A stretch of DNA of 64,000 bases, taken from NCBI GenBank assembly GCA_050173345.1, contig JBFXKW010000008.1, positions 66,650 through 130,649 of the forward strand, in the 5' to 3' direction. The stretch's first letter is position 1, and each line of letters begins with the position of its first letter. The DNA is from SHWC01 sp050173345 (GTDB taxonomy: Bacteria > Pseudomonadota > Alphaproteobacteria > UBA828). Shown piece after piece: positions 27,172 through 35,775 of this stretch. The position numbers and the translations under genes were made by a program. The notes below the pieces were generated by a model. It did not search any database, was not told the origin of the DNA, and worked only from the letters and a program-made list of their open reading frames with translations.

Positions 27172-28371
27172 ATGCCGCAGACCGCCGCGCCCGCGACACC
27201 CGATGCCAAGCTCGAGGTGCGCTTCATCGCGGGCATGCGCGAGATCGCCGCGGCCGACTGGGATGCCTGCGCCGGCACGGACAACCCGTTCGTGCGCCAT
27301 GCCTTCCTGAGCGCGCTCGAAGACAGCGGCTCGGCCACCCAGGCGACTGGCTGGCTCGCCCGCCATGTCGTGATCGAGGCCGAGGGCAAGGGCGTGGTCG
27401 CGGTCATGCCGATGTACGCCAAGGGCCATTCCTACGGCGAATACGTCTTCGATCATGGCTGGGCCGACGCCTTCGAGCGCGCCGGCGGCCGCTACTACCC
27501 GAAATTGCAAGCCGCCGTGCCGTTCACGCCGGTACCCGGGCCGCGCCTGATGGTGCGCCCCGATGCCGACGCGCCGGCGCTGCGCCGCGCCCTCGTGCAA
27601 TCCGCCATCGCATTGGCAGAGCAGGCCGAGCTCTCCTCGCTGCACGTCACCTTCCTGCCCGAGGCGGAGGCGGCAGACCTTTCGGGGCTCGGCCTGCTGC
27701 GCCGCACCGGCCTGCAGTTCCACTGGGCGAACCCCGGCTATGACAGCTTCGACGACTTCCTCGCCACGCTCGCTTCACGCAAGCGCAAACAGATCAAGCG
27801 CGAGCGGCGCGAGGCGCTGGCCGCCGGGCTGAGCGTCCATGTCTTGAGCGGGCAGGATTTGCAGGAGCGGCACTGGGATGCCTTCTTCGCGTTCTACGAG
27901 GATACCGGCAGCCGCAAATGGGGCTCGCCCTATCTGACGCGCGACTTCTTCAGCCTGCTCGGCGAGCGCATGGCTGAGGCGGTGGTGCTGATCCTGGTCG
28001 AGCGCGCAGGCAGGCCGATCGCCGGCGCGCTCAACATGAAAGGCGGCGACGCGCTCTACGGCCGCAATTGGGGCGCCGTCGAGCACCACCCCTTCCTGCA
28101 TTTCGAGGCCTGCTACTACCAGGCGATCGACTACGCCATCGCGCACGGCCTGAAGCGGGTCGAGGCCGGCGCGCAGGGCGAGCATAAGCTCGCCCGCGGC
28201 TACCTGCCGGTGCAGACCCACAGCGTGCACTGGATCGCGCATCCGGGCCTCCGCCGCGCGATCGCGGACTTCCTCGCCCGCGAGACCCCGTTCGTGGTCC
28301 AGGAGATCGAGCTGCTCGCCGCGCACGCGCCGTTCCATTGCGCCGCCGGCGACCTCGACGAAAAGGCATAA
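27172..28371 (+). CDS. FemAB/GNAT-like protein (DUF482, 'peptidogalycan biosynthesis' type)
   Basis: A 399-residue cytoplasmic protein of the DUF482 family, a double-GNAT fold related to Fem aminoacyl transferases. Typical family stretches are NPFVRHAFLSALEDSGSA near the start, MPMYAKGHSYGEYVFDHGWADA, a LASRKRKQIKRER motif near residue 200, and GRNWGAVE...LHFEACYYQAIDYAI toward the end. Biochemical function is not established for most members. It follows the TPP enzyme by 10 bases and is probably co-transcribed with it. Confidence 0.82.
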   Translation: MPQTAAPATPDAKLEVRFIAGMREIAAADWDACAGTDNPFVRHAFLSALEDSGSATQATGWLARHVVIEAEGKGVVAVMPMYAKGHSYGEYVFDHGWADAFERAGGRYYPKLQAAVPFTPVPGPRLMVRPDADAPALRRALVQSAIALAEQAELSSLHVTFLPEAEAADLSGLGLLRRTGLQFHWANPGYDSFDDFLATLASRKRKQIKRERREALAAGLSVHVLSGQDLQERHWDAFFAFYEDTGSRKWGSPYLTRDFFSLLGERMAEAVVLILVERAGRPIAGALNMKGGDALYGRNWGAVEHHPFLHFEACYYQAIDYAIAHGLKRVEAGAQGEHKLARGYLPVQTHSVHWIAHPGLRRAIADFLARETPFVVQEIELLAAHAPFHCAAGDLDEKA

Positions 28372-28424
28372 GCCGCCGGCTTCTCGCCGATACGAAGCGC
28401 GCTGGCGTCGAGCTTGACCCCTTA

Positions 28425-28454
28425 TTGACCGTGAACGGCGCGGCGGCCTAGCAT
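28425..28454 (+). promoter_or_regulatory. Probable promoter of the polyamine-type ABC operon
   Basis: TTGACC (28425-28430) and TAGCAT (28449-28454) with an 18-base spacer, about 165 bases ahead of the first binding-protein gene. The long leader that follows shows no riboswitch I can recognise. Confidence 0.45.
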
Positions 28455-28621
28455 GGCGCCACGCTGTGATCACACTTATGCCGGCAAGCCGCCGAAGAGG
28501 GGCATCGGGCAGACAGTGGCGTGAGTTGTCGAGACCGCTTCGGGCACGCGGGGGGTTGCGTCCCGGAGCGATGGAAGAAGGAGTTGACGGGAGCATTCTT
28601 CAGCCATCACGGGAGGACGGC

Positions 28622-29839
28622 ATGACAACGAAGCGTTCGAGCAAGCATCTCTATTTCCATCTGTCGCGGCGCAACTTCATCAAGGGTGCGACGGCAGGCG
28701 CCGCCATCATGGGGGCTCCGGCCATCCTCAAGGGCCTGACCCGCAAGACCTACGCGGCGGACGACAACACGGTCCGGCTGCTGATGACCGCGCCGACCAT
28801 GATCCCCGGCGACTGGAAGACCTTCGAGGCCGAAACCGGCCTGAAGATGCAGGACACCGTGATGAAGGACGATCCGGGCCTGTTCCTGAACGAGCTTCGG
28901 GTCAACGATGCCGGCGAACGGTATGACATCATCTCGACGCTCGCCGGCGTCGAGAAGCCGCTGATCGATGAGGGCCTGATCGTGCCGATCGAGACGGCGA
29001 ACGTGCCCAACTGGGCCGGCCTGCCCGCTTCGATCAAGGCGGTGCCTTACCTCCAGCGCGACCTCGCGCCCGACGGCGGCAAGGTGTGGGGCACGCCGCT
29101 CGCCATGAACGCCGACACCTTCGGCTACTTCCCCGACAAGCTCGGCGAGCCCTATCCGCCCGAGGAGGTGTCGTGGAAGATCGTGTTCGACGACGAGCGC
29201 ACCATGGGCAAGGCCTCGACCGGCACGATGTTCTACTACCTCGAGGAATGCGGCATCTATCTCAAGGGCGCCGGCCTGATGGAGATCGGCGATCCGTGCA
29301 ACATGACGCCGGAGGAAGCCAACAAGGTCGCCGACTACCTGATCGAGCGCAAGAAGGCCGGGCAGTTCCGCTCCTGGCACACCACGTTCGACGACCAGGT
29401 GCAGCTCATCAAGAACGGCGAGGTGCTGGCAATCCGCTGCTGGGAGCCCGCCGTGAAAGAGGCGCAGAAGGCCGGCATGACCGACTTCGTCTACGCCTAC
29501 GGCAAGGAAGGCAACCTGAAATGGATGCACGGCATGTACGTGCCGGTGCAGGCCGCGGAGCGCGGCAATTGGGAGGCGATCAACAAGACGCTGGACTGGA
29601 TCATGTCGGGCTCCTATGCCGCGGCAATCAGCCCGTTGCGCGGCTACATCTCGGGCCGGCCGGACCTCGGCGCCGAATACGCCAAGGAGCATGGCCTCGG
29701 CGATGAGTCCGCCGCCGCGATCAAGGAGGCGCAGGACAAGCTCGAATATAAGTTCGCGAAGGAACTTTCCTGGTTCACCGGCGCGCCCGACCATCTGGAA
29801 GACATCCAGGCCGCCATGGACCGCGTGCTGAACGCTTGA
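28622..29839 (+). CDS. ABC transporter substrate-binding protein, PotD-like, Tat-exported (copy 1)
   Basis: Periplasmic solute-binding protein of 405 residues for a spermidine/putrescine-type importer. The N-terminus has a twin-arginine signal (SRRNFIKG at residues 15-22, then a hydrophobic stretch and a processing region near TYAAD). The mature protein has the type-II binding-protein look (GTPLAMNADTFGYFPDKLG, WEPAVKEAQKAGMTDFVYA, SGSYAAAISPLRGY). Substrate is unknown; PotD-like proteins bind polyamines but also other amines. GGGAGG precedes the ATG at 28622. A close paralogue of the same length follows 65 bases later. Confidence 0.88.
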   Translation: MTTKRSSKHLYFHLSRRNFIKGATAGAAIMGAPAILKGLTRKTYAADDNTVRLLMTAPTMIPGDWKTFEAETGLKMQDTVMKDDPGLFLNELRVNDAGERYDIISTLAGVEKPLIDEGLIVPIETANVPNWAGLPASIKAVPYLQRDLAPDGGKVWGTPLAMNADTFGYFPDKLGEPYPPEEVSWKIVFDDERTMGKASTGTMFYYLEECGIYLKGAGLMEIGDPCNMTPEEANKVADYLIERKKAGQFRSWHTTFDDQVQLIKNGEVLAIRCWEPAVKEAQKAGMTDFVYAYGKEGNLKWMHGMYVPVQAAERGNWEAINKTLDWIMSGSYAAAISPLRGYISGRPDLGAEYAKEHGLGDESAAAIKEAQDKLEYKFAKELSWFTGAPDHLEDIQAAMDRVLNA

Positions 29840-29904
29840 GGTCGAGGGATGGCCGGCTTCGGGGTGCGAACGCCGGCCATCCCCTTATGAAACGGGAGGG
29901 CGTC

Positions 29905-31122
29905 ATGACCAAGAAGAAGCCGAGCCAACATCTCTATTTCCATCTGTCGCGTCGCAATTTCATCAAGGGCGCGACAGCGGGCGCCGCGATCATGGGTGCT
30001 CCGGCTATCCTCAAGGGTCTGACGCGCCGCGCACGCGCCGCCGAGAAGGGCACCATCCGCCTCCTGATGACGGCGCCGACCATCATCCCCGGCGACTGGA
30101 AGATCTTCGAGGCCGAGACCGGCCTGAAGATGGAAGACACCGTGATGAAGGACGATCCCGGCCTGTTCCTGAACGAGATTCAGGTCAACGACGCGGGCGA
30201 TCGCTTCGACATCATCTCGACGCTCGCGGGCGTCGAAAGGCCGCTCATCGAGGGCGGCAACATCATCCCGATCGAGACCGCCAACGTGCCGAACTGGGCC
30301 GGCATGCCGGACTCGATCAAGCGGGTGCCGTACCTGCAGCGCGACCTGGCGCCGGAGGCCGGCAAGGTGTGGGGCACGCCGCTCGCCATGAACGCCGATT
30401 CGTTCGGCTATTTCCCCGACAAGCTCGGCGAGCCCTATCCGCCCGAGGAGGTCTCCTGGTCGCTGGTCTTCGAGGACGAGCGGACCAAGGGCAAGGCCTC
30501 GACCGGCACGATGTTCTACTACCTCGAGGAATGCGCCATGTTCCTCAAGGGCTCCGGCCGGCTCGAACTCGGCGACCCCGCCAACCTGACGCCCGAGGAG
30601 GCGAACAAGGTTGCGGACTACCTGATCGAGCGCAAGAAGGCCGGACAGTTCCGCTCCTGGCACACCACCTTCGACGACCAGGTGCAGCTCATCAAGAACG
30701 GCGAGGTGCTGGCGATCCGCTGCTGGGAGCCCGCCGTGAAAGAGGCGCAGAAGGCCGGCATGACCGACTTCGTGTATTCCAACGCGAAGGAGGGCTACAT
30801 GAAGTGGATGCACGCCTGCTACATCCCGGCCCAGGTCGAGGAGCGCGGCAATTTCGAGGAGGTCTACAAGACGCTGAACTGGATCCTGTCAGGCTCCTAT
30901 GCGGCGGCGATCAGCCCGTTGCGCGGCTACGTCTCCGGCCGGCCGGACCTCGGCGCCGAATACGCGCAGGAAAAGGGCCTCGGCGAGGACGTCGCGACCG
31001 CCATCTCCGAGGCGCAGGACAAGCTGAAGTTCAAGTTCGCCAAGGAGCTGTTCTGGTTCACCGGCGCGCCCGACAACCTGCCGGACATCCAGGCCGCGGT
31101 GGACCGCGTGCTGAACGCCTAG
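29905..31122 (+). CDS. ABC transporter substrate-binding protein, PotD-like, Tat-exported (copy 2)
   Basis: Tandem paralogue of the preceding gene, also 405 residues, with the same twin-arginine signal (SRRNFIKG at 15-22). Most of the protein aligns without gaps to copy 1, with differences concentrated after the signal peptide, around residues 110-125 (EGGNIIPIETA versus DEGLIVPIETA), 190-215 (CAMFLKGSGRLELGDPAN) and near 295-330. These differences could alter ligand choice. GGGAGG precedes the ATG at 29905. A 160-base tract (30613-30772) is nearly identical to copy 1. A strong hairpin separates it from the permease genes. Confidence 0.88.
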   Translation: MTKKKPSQHLYFHLSRRNFIKGATAGAAIMGAPAILKGLTRRARAAEKGTIRLLMTAPTIIPGDWKIFEAETGLKMEDTVMKDDPGLFLNEIQVNDAGDRFDIISTLAGVERPLIEGGNIIPIETANVPNWAGMPDSIKRVPYLQRDLAPEAGKVWGTPLAMNADSFGYFPDKLGEPYPPEEVSWSLVFEDERTKGKASTGTMFYYLEECAMFLKGSGRLELGDPANLTPEEANKVADYLIERKKAGQFRSWHTTFDDQVQLIKNGEVLAIRCWEPAVKEAQKAGMTDFVYSNAKEGYMKWMHACYIPAQVEERGNFEEVYKTLNWILSGSYAAAISPLRGYVSGRPDLGAEYAQEKGLGEDVATAISEAQDKLKFKFAKELFWFTGAPDNLPDIQAAVDRVLNA

Positions 31123-31146
31123 AGCCTCGCATTGGGGCGGGTTTCG

Positions 31147-31187
31147 GGAATGTCCCGGCATGCATGACGCAGGTGCCGGGACATTCC
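31147..31187 (+). terminator. Hairpin between binding-protein and permease genes
   Basis: GGAATGTCCCGGCA and its exact complement form a 14-bp stem around a 13-base loop, 24 bases after the second binding-protein stop and 38 bases before the permease start. Without a T-run it is more likely an attenuating or RNA-stabilising element that keeps binding-protein mRNA more abundant than permease mRNA. Confidence 0.55.
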
Positions 31188-31225
31188 TGCGGCGCAGCGG
31201 CCAGCATGTCGTATCCTAGACCGCA

Positions 31226-32146
31226 ATGAGCGCTGCCGGACATCGCCGGGAGGATTGGACGGCGCGGCGCCTGCTGCCGCGGCTGCCCGCCGGCGTGTGG
31301 TCGCTCTCGGGCTTCACCTTCCTCTGGTTCTTCGGGATCGTGGTGCCGCTGATCGGCATCGTGCTGTTCTCGTTCCTGCAGACCAAGGGCGTCAAGGTCC
31401 AGTGGGACTTCACCGTCAAGGCGTATGAGCGCCTGTTCTTCTATGGCGGCGGCCCGCTCTTGGAGCGCACCATCCGCATCGCGGCGACCATGACCGTGAT
31501 CGAGCTGCTGCTCGCCTTCCCGTTCGCCCTCTGGCTCGCCAAGAGCTGCAAGAACCAGTCGCTCCGGCTGCTCACCTTCACGCTGCTGACCGTGCCCTTC
31601 TTCCTGAGCCCGGTCGCGCGCGTCATCGTCTGGCGCTCGGTGATGAGCATCTCAGGGCTGGTCAACAGCGCGCTGATGGGCATCGGCATCGTCGACGAGC
31701 CGGTCGAATGGCTGATCTTCTCCGAGTTCGCCGTCCATCTCGGCTTCCTCGGGCAATACTTCCCGGCCATGGTATGGCCGATCTTTCTCTCGATCGCGCT
31801 GATCGACGACGAGTACCTGGAGGCGAGCAAGGATCTCGGCGCGAGCCGGCTGCACACGCTGATCCACGTCATCCTGCCGCTCGCGCTGCCCGGCATCGTC
31901 GCCGGCGTGATCTTCTGCTTCGTGCCGATGCTGGGCGATACCGTGGTGCCGCAGCAGATGGGCGGCGGCAACGTGCTGATGCTGAGTCACAACGTCTACA
32001 ACATGATCGGCGCCGGCAATTTCGTGATGGCGGCGGCGCTCGCCTCGCTCGTGCTCGCCATCATGTTCGCCTTCCAGGTGTTGCTGTGGGCCGTGCTGCG
32101 CCCGGTCGGCGGCCTCAACAACGTGTTCGCGAGCCTGCAGCGATGA
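31226..32146 (+). CDS. ABC transporter permease, PotB-like
   Basis: Inner-membrane subunit of 306 residues with about six transmembrane helices and the ABC-importer EAA loop (EASKDLGASRLHTLIHVILP, about residues 192-211) that docks on the ATPase. The N-terminal segment up to residue 25 is soluble, followed by the first helix LSGFTFLWFFGIVVPLIGIV. It is the first permease of the operon and overlaps the second permease by four bases (ATGA). Confidence 0.9.
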   Translation: MSAAGHRREDWTARRLLPRLPAGVWSLSGFTFLWFFGIVVPLIGIVLFSFLQTKGVKVQWDFTVKAYERLFFYGGGPLLERTIRIAATMTVIELLLAFPFALWLAKSCKNQSLRLLTFTLLTVPFFLSPVARVIVWRSVMSISGLVNSALMGIGIVDEPVEWLIFSEFAVHLGFLGQYFPAMVWPIFLSIALIDDEYLEASKDLGASRLHTLIHVILPLALPGIVAGVIFCFVPMLGDTVVPQQMGGGNVLMLSHNVYNMIGAGNFVMAAALASLVLAIMFAFQVLLWAVLRPVGGLNNVFASLQR

Positions 32147-33054
32147 CGGCAGTGACGGAACGCGCGCGCGCCGCCGAAGCCGGCATGGCCCGGCAGAGCT
32201 TCAGCCAGCGCTTCGCCGAGCGCTGGCCGAGCTGGGGTTCGGCGTTCATCGGCTATTTCGTCCTGCTGATCATCTATTTCCCGATCCTCTGGCTGATGAT
32301 CCTCTCGGTCAGCGGCGAGCCGCTGACCGGCTTCCCCGGCCAGTGGACGCTGCAGTGGTACGACGACATGCTCTACGGCACCGGGCAGCGCGAGGGCGAA
32401 GCCTATGCCGTCAACGCGCGCGTGCTCGACCCGCTGCTGCTGAGCTTCATGCTCGCGCTGATCACGGCGTTCGCCTGCATGGTCGCCGCCCTCCTGGTCG
32501 GGCCGATCCTGCCGAGGGTGCGGCTGCGCGGGCCGATCCTGCTCGGCTACCTGATGCCGCTGATGGTGCCGGGCATCGTCGCGGGCGTCTCGATCTTCCT
32601 GTTCTACCGGCTCGGGCTGAACGTGAAGATGGGCCTGTGGTCGCTCGTGGTCGCGCACTTCATCTGGGCGTTCCCGTTCTCGCTGCTCGCCATGCTGGTG
32701 GTCGCCTCGCGTTTCGACACGCGCCTGCTCGAGGCGGCGGCCGATCTCGGCGCCGGGCCGTGGCGGCGCTTCTGGCAGATCCAGGCGCCGATCCTGAAGC
32801 CCGGCATCTTCGCCGCCGGCTTCTTCGGCTTCCTGCTCTCGTTCAACGAGCTGCCGTTCAGCATCTTCATGCGCGCCGGCCAGATCACGCTGCCGCTCTA
32901 TCTGTGGATCCAGTCGGGCGCGCACAATTCGTCGGTGCCGCTGATCTTCGCGCTCAGCACGCTGATCACGATCGCCAGCATCATCCTCACCTTCATCGCC
33001 ATCAAGGTGGCGTTCGGCGAGAAGGTGCAGAAGCCAAGCAAGGGCGAAGGCTAG
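32143..33054 (+). CDS. ABC transporter permease, PotC-like
   Basis: Second inner-membrane subunit, 303 residues with about six helices and an EAA loop EAAADLGAGPWRRFWQIQAP (about residues 198-217). It pairs with the PotB-like permease to form the translocation path. The true ATG (32143-32145) overlaps the preceding stop as ATGA; the frame is open further upstream but that is inside the first permease. Its loop between helices 1 and 2 is long (QWYDDMLYGTGQREGEAYAV), larger than in standard PotC. Confidence 0.9.
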   Translation: MTAVTERARAAEAGMARQSFSQRFAERWPSWGSAFIGYFVLLIIYFPILWLMILSVSGEPLTGFPGQWTLQWYDDMLYGTGQREGEAYAVNARVLDPLLLSFMLALITAFACMVAALLVGPILPRVRLRGPILLGYLMPLMVPGIVAGVSIFLFYRLGLNVKMGLWSLVVAHFIWAFPFSLLAMLVVASRFDTRLLEAAADLGAGPWRRFWQIQAPILKPGIFAAGFFGFLLSFNELPFSIFMRAGQITLPLYLWIQSGAHNSSVPLIFALSTLITIASIILTFIAIKVAFGEKVQKPSKGEG

Positions 33055-33072
33055 GGAGAGACGGAGGCCGAT

Positions 33073-34203
33073 GTGAACCAGATGCCGGCCGGAACAGCGA
33101 GAAACGCCGCGGCCGATGCGCCGATCCTCGAAGTGGTCGACGCGACGCACCGCTATGGCGAGGTGACGGCGCTCGACGACGTGTCGATCACGGCGCGGCG
33201 CGGCGAGTTCCTGACCCTGCTCGGCGAGAGCGGCTCCGGCAAGACGACGCTGCTCCGCATCGTCGCCGGGCTCGAGCGGCCGAGCGCGATCCGCAGCATC
33301 ATGATCGACGGCACCGACGCCACGCTGCTGCCGGCCAACAAGCGCAACACCACGACCGTCTTCCAGCACTACGCGCTGTTCCCGCACATGTCGGTCGGCG
33401 AGAACATCGAATACGGCCTGCGCGTGCGCGGCCTCCCCAAGGACGAGCGGCGCAAGCGGGCCGAGCGCACGCTCGAGCTGGTGCGGCTCCCCGGCCTCTA
33501 CGACCGGCGCGTGCACCAGCTCTCGGGCGGCCAGAAGCAGCGCATCGCGCTCGCCCGCGCGCTGGTGACCGAGCCGGCGATCCTCCTGCTCGACGAGCCC
33601 CTGGGCGCGCTCGACGAGAAGCTGCGCATCGACATGCAGGTCGAGCTCAAGGAGCTGCACGAGCGGCTCGGCCTCACCTTCATCTACGTCACGCACAGCC
33701 AGGAGGAGGCGCTCACCATGAGCGACCGCATCCTCCTGATGAGGCGCGGCCGCGTGGTGCAGGAAGGGCCGCCGACCGAGATCTTCGACCGGCCGGCGTC
33801 GCGCTTCGTCGCCGAGTTCATGAATGTCGAGAACCTGCTCGACGGCACGGTCGAGAGCGCGCAGGGCGGCCAGGCCGCGGTGCGCATCGGCACCCATCTC
33901 CTGCGCGGCCCGTGGACCGGGCGCGGCGTGCCCGAAGCCGGCGCAAAGGCATGCATCGCGGTGCGTGCCGAGCGCATCAAGTTCGGCGCAGCACCCGAGG
34001 GCGCCGGCGAAACGGTCAACCGGCTGCCCTGCCGGCCGGGCTCGACGATCTACAAGGGCAAGTATGTCGACCAGACGCTGGAGACCGAGATCGGCCCGGT
34101 CAAGGCGCGCGTCTGGGACCGCGGCGTCAGGCTCGACGAGATCGCCGCCATCTGGTGGCGCGCCGGCGAATGCGCCGTGATGCCGGTCGAGGCGGGTGAA
34201 TAG
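33073..34203 (+). CDS. ABC transporter ATP-binding protein, PotA-like
   Basis: Cytoplasmic ATPase of 376 residues energising the importer. Walker A GESGSGKTT at 51-59, Q-loop FQHYALFPHM, signature LSGGQKQRIALARAL, Walker B ILLLDEPLGALD, and switch His in VTHSQEEAL, followed by a C-terminal TOBE-like domain (about residues 270-376). GTG start at 33073 with GGAGG five bases before. It closes the operon of two binding proteins, two permeases and ATPase. Confidence 0.93.
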   Translation: MNQMPAGTARNAAADAPILEVVDATHRYGEVTALDDVSITARRGEFLTLLGESGSGKTTLLRIVAGLERPSAIRSIMIDGTDATLLPANKRNTTTVFQHYALFPHMSVGENIEYGLRVRGLPKDERRKRAERTLELVRLPGLYDRRVHQLSGGQKQRIALARALVTEPAILLLDEPLGALDEKLRIDMQVELKELHERLGLTFIYVTHSQEEALTMSDRILLMRRGRVVQEGPPTEIFDRPASRFVAEFMNVENLLDGTVESAQGGQAAVRIGTHLLRGPWTGRGVPEAGAKACIAVRAERIKFGAAPEGAGETVNRLPCRPGSTIYKGKYVDQTLETEIGPVKARVWDRGVRLDEIAAIWWRAGECAVMPVEAGE

Positions 34204-34214
34204 GCCATTCCCCC

Positions 34215-34308
34215 TTCGTCATGGCCCGGCTTGACCGGGCCATCCAGGAATCTTCGCAACCGTCCTGCCGCCGCCCCTGGATGCCCCGCCTGCGCGGGGC
34301 ATGACGAA
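34215..34308. repeat. Dispersed double-hairpin repeat, copy C
   Basis: About 94 bases lying between the convergent ABC operon and the VOC gene: TTCGTCATGGCCCGG opens, GCGGGGCATGACGAA closes. Hairpins ATGGCCCGG.../...CCGGGCCAT and ATGCCCCGC.../...GCGGGGCAT, with CCAGG/CCTGG inner arms. Same family as 2817-2896 and 10174-10268; may also act as a bidirectional terminator here. Confidence 0.85.
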
Positions 34309-34350
34309 GAAAGAAGGCGTCGGCCCGGCCATGACGACGTGGCGGGTGTT

Positions 34351-34887
34351 TCAGCGCTTCGGCGGGTACCAGTAGAGCGGCTCGGGGCGGGACCAGTTGG
34401 CCGGGCGGTCGATCACCTCGACGGTGGTCTTGCAGGCCGGCTCGGTCTCGAAATAGGCGAATTGCACGCCGGCCCAGTTGCCCTCCTGAACGGGCGCGAA
34501 GCCGCGCTCGGCGAAGCGGCGATAGACCTCGGGCCAGGCCATATCCATGTCCTTCAGCAGCACGCCGACATGGTGGATGCCCTCGCCGTGCTCGCTCAGG
34601 AAATCATGATAGATGCTCGGGCCGTCGAGCGGCTGAATGATCTCCCAGTTGAGCGCGCCGGTCCAGGCGAGCGCGAGGCGCATGGTGTAATCGGCCGGCT
34701 GGCCGCGATAGGTGCGCCCGCTCAGCAGCGGCGGCTCGTATTGCTGCACCCACCAGGGGCCGATGCCGAGCTTGTCGGCATAACTCCGCACCAGCGCGTC
34801 GAGATCGCTCGTGACGACGCAGACCTGCACCGTCTCGCGGAACAGGCTGGTCGGCAGGTAGGTGTCCTTGTAGTCGGGCGCGCTCAT
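34351..34887 (-). CDS. VOC (glyoxalase/dioxygenase fold) family protein
   Basis: A 178-residue protein of the vicinal oxygen chelate fold: two beta-alpha-beta-beta-beta modules, the first starting RETVQVCVVTSDLDALVRSYADKLG, the second EGIHHVGVLLKDMDMAWPEVY and ending in TTVEVIDRP. Metal-ligand candidates are His in GIHHVGV and Glu in VEVIDR; the usual N-terminal His is replaced by Gln in this alignment by eye. Could be an epimerase, lyase or dioxygenase. It overlaps the TauD-like gene (ATGA) and is the last gene of a three-gene operon. Confidence 0.82.
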   Translation of the reverse strand: MSAPDYKDTYLPTSLFRETVQVCVVTSDLDALVRSYADKLGIGPWWVQQYEPPLLSGRTYRGQPADYTMRLALAWTGALNWEIIQPLDGPSIYHDFLSEHGEGIHHVGVLLKDMDMAWPEVYRRFAERGFAPVQEGNWAGVQFAYFETEPACKTTVEVIDRPANWSRPEPLYWYPPKR

Positions 34888-35744
34888 GCCGCGTGCGCGC
34901 CTTTGACCGGCGCGCCACAGCCGACGATCGCGCGATAGAGCGTGCGCGGCGCGGTGTAGCCGCCGGTCGCGCTGTGGATGGTGGCGCGGTTGTCGCAGCC
35001 GACCACGTCGCCTTGCCGCCAGACGTGCCGATATTGAAACGCGGGATTCGTCGCGTGGGCGTAGAGCTCTTCGAGCAGCGCGCCGCTCTCGGCGGGCGCG
35101 AGCCCGACGACGCTGCGCGTGAAGCCCGGGTTGACGAAGAGCGCAGGCCGGCCATTCACCGGATGGCGCCGCACGATCGGATGCACGACCTCGGGGATGC
35201 GGGCCGACTGCTCGGCCGTGAGCGCGACCTTCGCCTCCTCGCCGCGCCGCCCGCCGAACATGTGATGCACGGCCTTGAGCCCCGCGATGCGGCGCTTGAG
35301 CGCCTCCGGCAGCGCCTCGTAGGCGCGGATCATGTCGGCGAAGATGGTGTCGCCGCCCGCCGGCGGCACCTCGAGCGCGTAGAGGAAGGTCGCGTCCGAC
35401 GGGCCCGCCATGTAGGACAGGTCGGAATGCCAATAGGCGCCGGCCGGGGCCTTGGTGGTGCGCCCCTTGCCGCTCCCGACCACGTTCGAGATGACCGAGA
35501 CGTCGTGCGTGTCGGGATGGTGGTACTGGTCGAGGATGTGCGGCACCAGCGGGCCGAATACCGCGCGCATGAAATCGGCGTAGGCAAGCGCCTCCAACCG
35601 CTGGTCGCGGAAGATCAGCACGCGGTGGTCGGCGAGCGCCTGGCGCAACCGCGACGCCACATCGGGCGTGGCTGGCTTGGCGAGGTCGATGCCACGCGCT
35701 TCGGCGCCGAACGCGGCATCGAGGGGGACGATGGCAAGCGTCAT
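34884..35744 (-). CDS. TauD/TfdA family Fe(II)/2-oxoglutarate dioxygenase
   Basis: Non-heme iron oxygenase of 286 residues. The iron triad is visible: His106 and Asp108 in YWHSDLSY and distal His257 in NRATIHSATGGY, with Arg267 placed to bind 2-oxoglutarate. The fold's LIFRDQ and GDTIFADMIRAYEAL stretches are typical. TauD acts on taurine and TfdA on 2,4-D; the substrate here is unknown. The ATG at 35742-35744 gives the normal N-terminus; the frame is open further upstream. Gene order CoA-transferase, dioxygenase, VOC suggests a breakdown pathway (inference). Confidence 0.9.
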   Translation of the reverse strand: MTLAIVPLDAAFGAEARGIDLAKPATPDVASRLRQALADHRVLIFRDQRLEALAYADFMRAVFGPLVPHILDQYHHPDTHDVSVISNVVGSGKGRTTKAPAGAYWHSDLSYMAGPSDATFLYALEVPPAGGDTIFADMIRAYEALPEALKRRIAGLKAVHHMFGGRRGEEAKVALTAEQSARIPEVVHPIVRRHPVNGRPALFVNPGFTRSVVGLAPAESGALLEELYAHATNPAFQYRHVWRQGDVVGCDNRATIHSATGGYTAPRTLYRAIVGCGAPVKGAHAA

Positions 35745-35775
35745 GGGATCAGGCTGCGGCAAGCCGCGCCGGGAT

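Noticed and set aside
28372..28621. Long leader before the ABC operon considered as a riboswitch
   Set aside because: No recognisable conserved aptamer core or terminator/antiterminator pair; only a promoter-like element is supportable.
31996..33897. A 633-codon minus-strand frame opposite the permease and ATPase genes
   Set aside because: Shadow of the ABC transporter genes; no recognisable domain.
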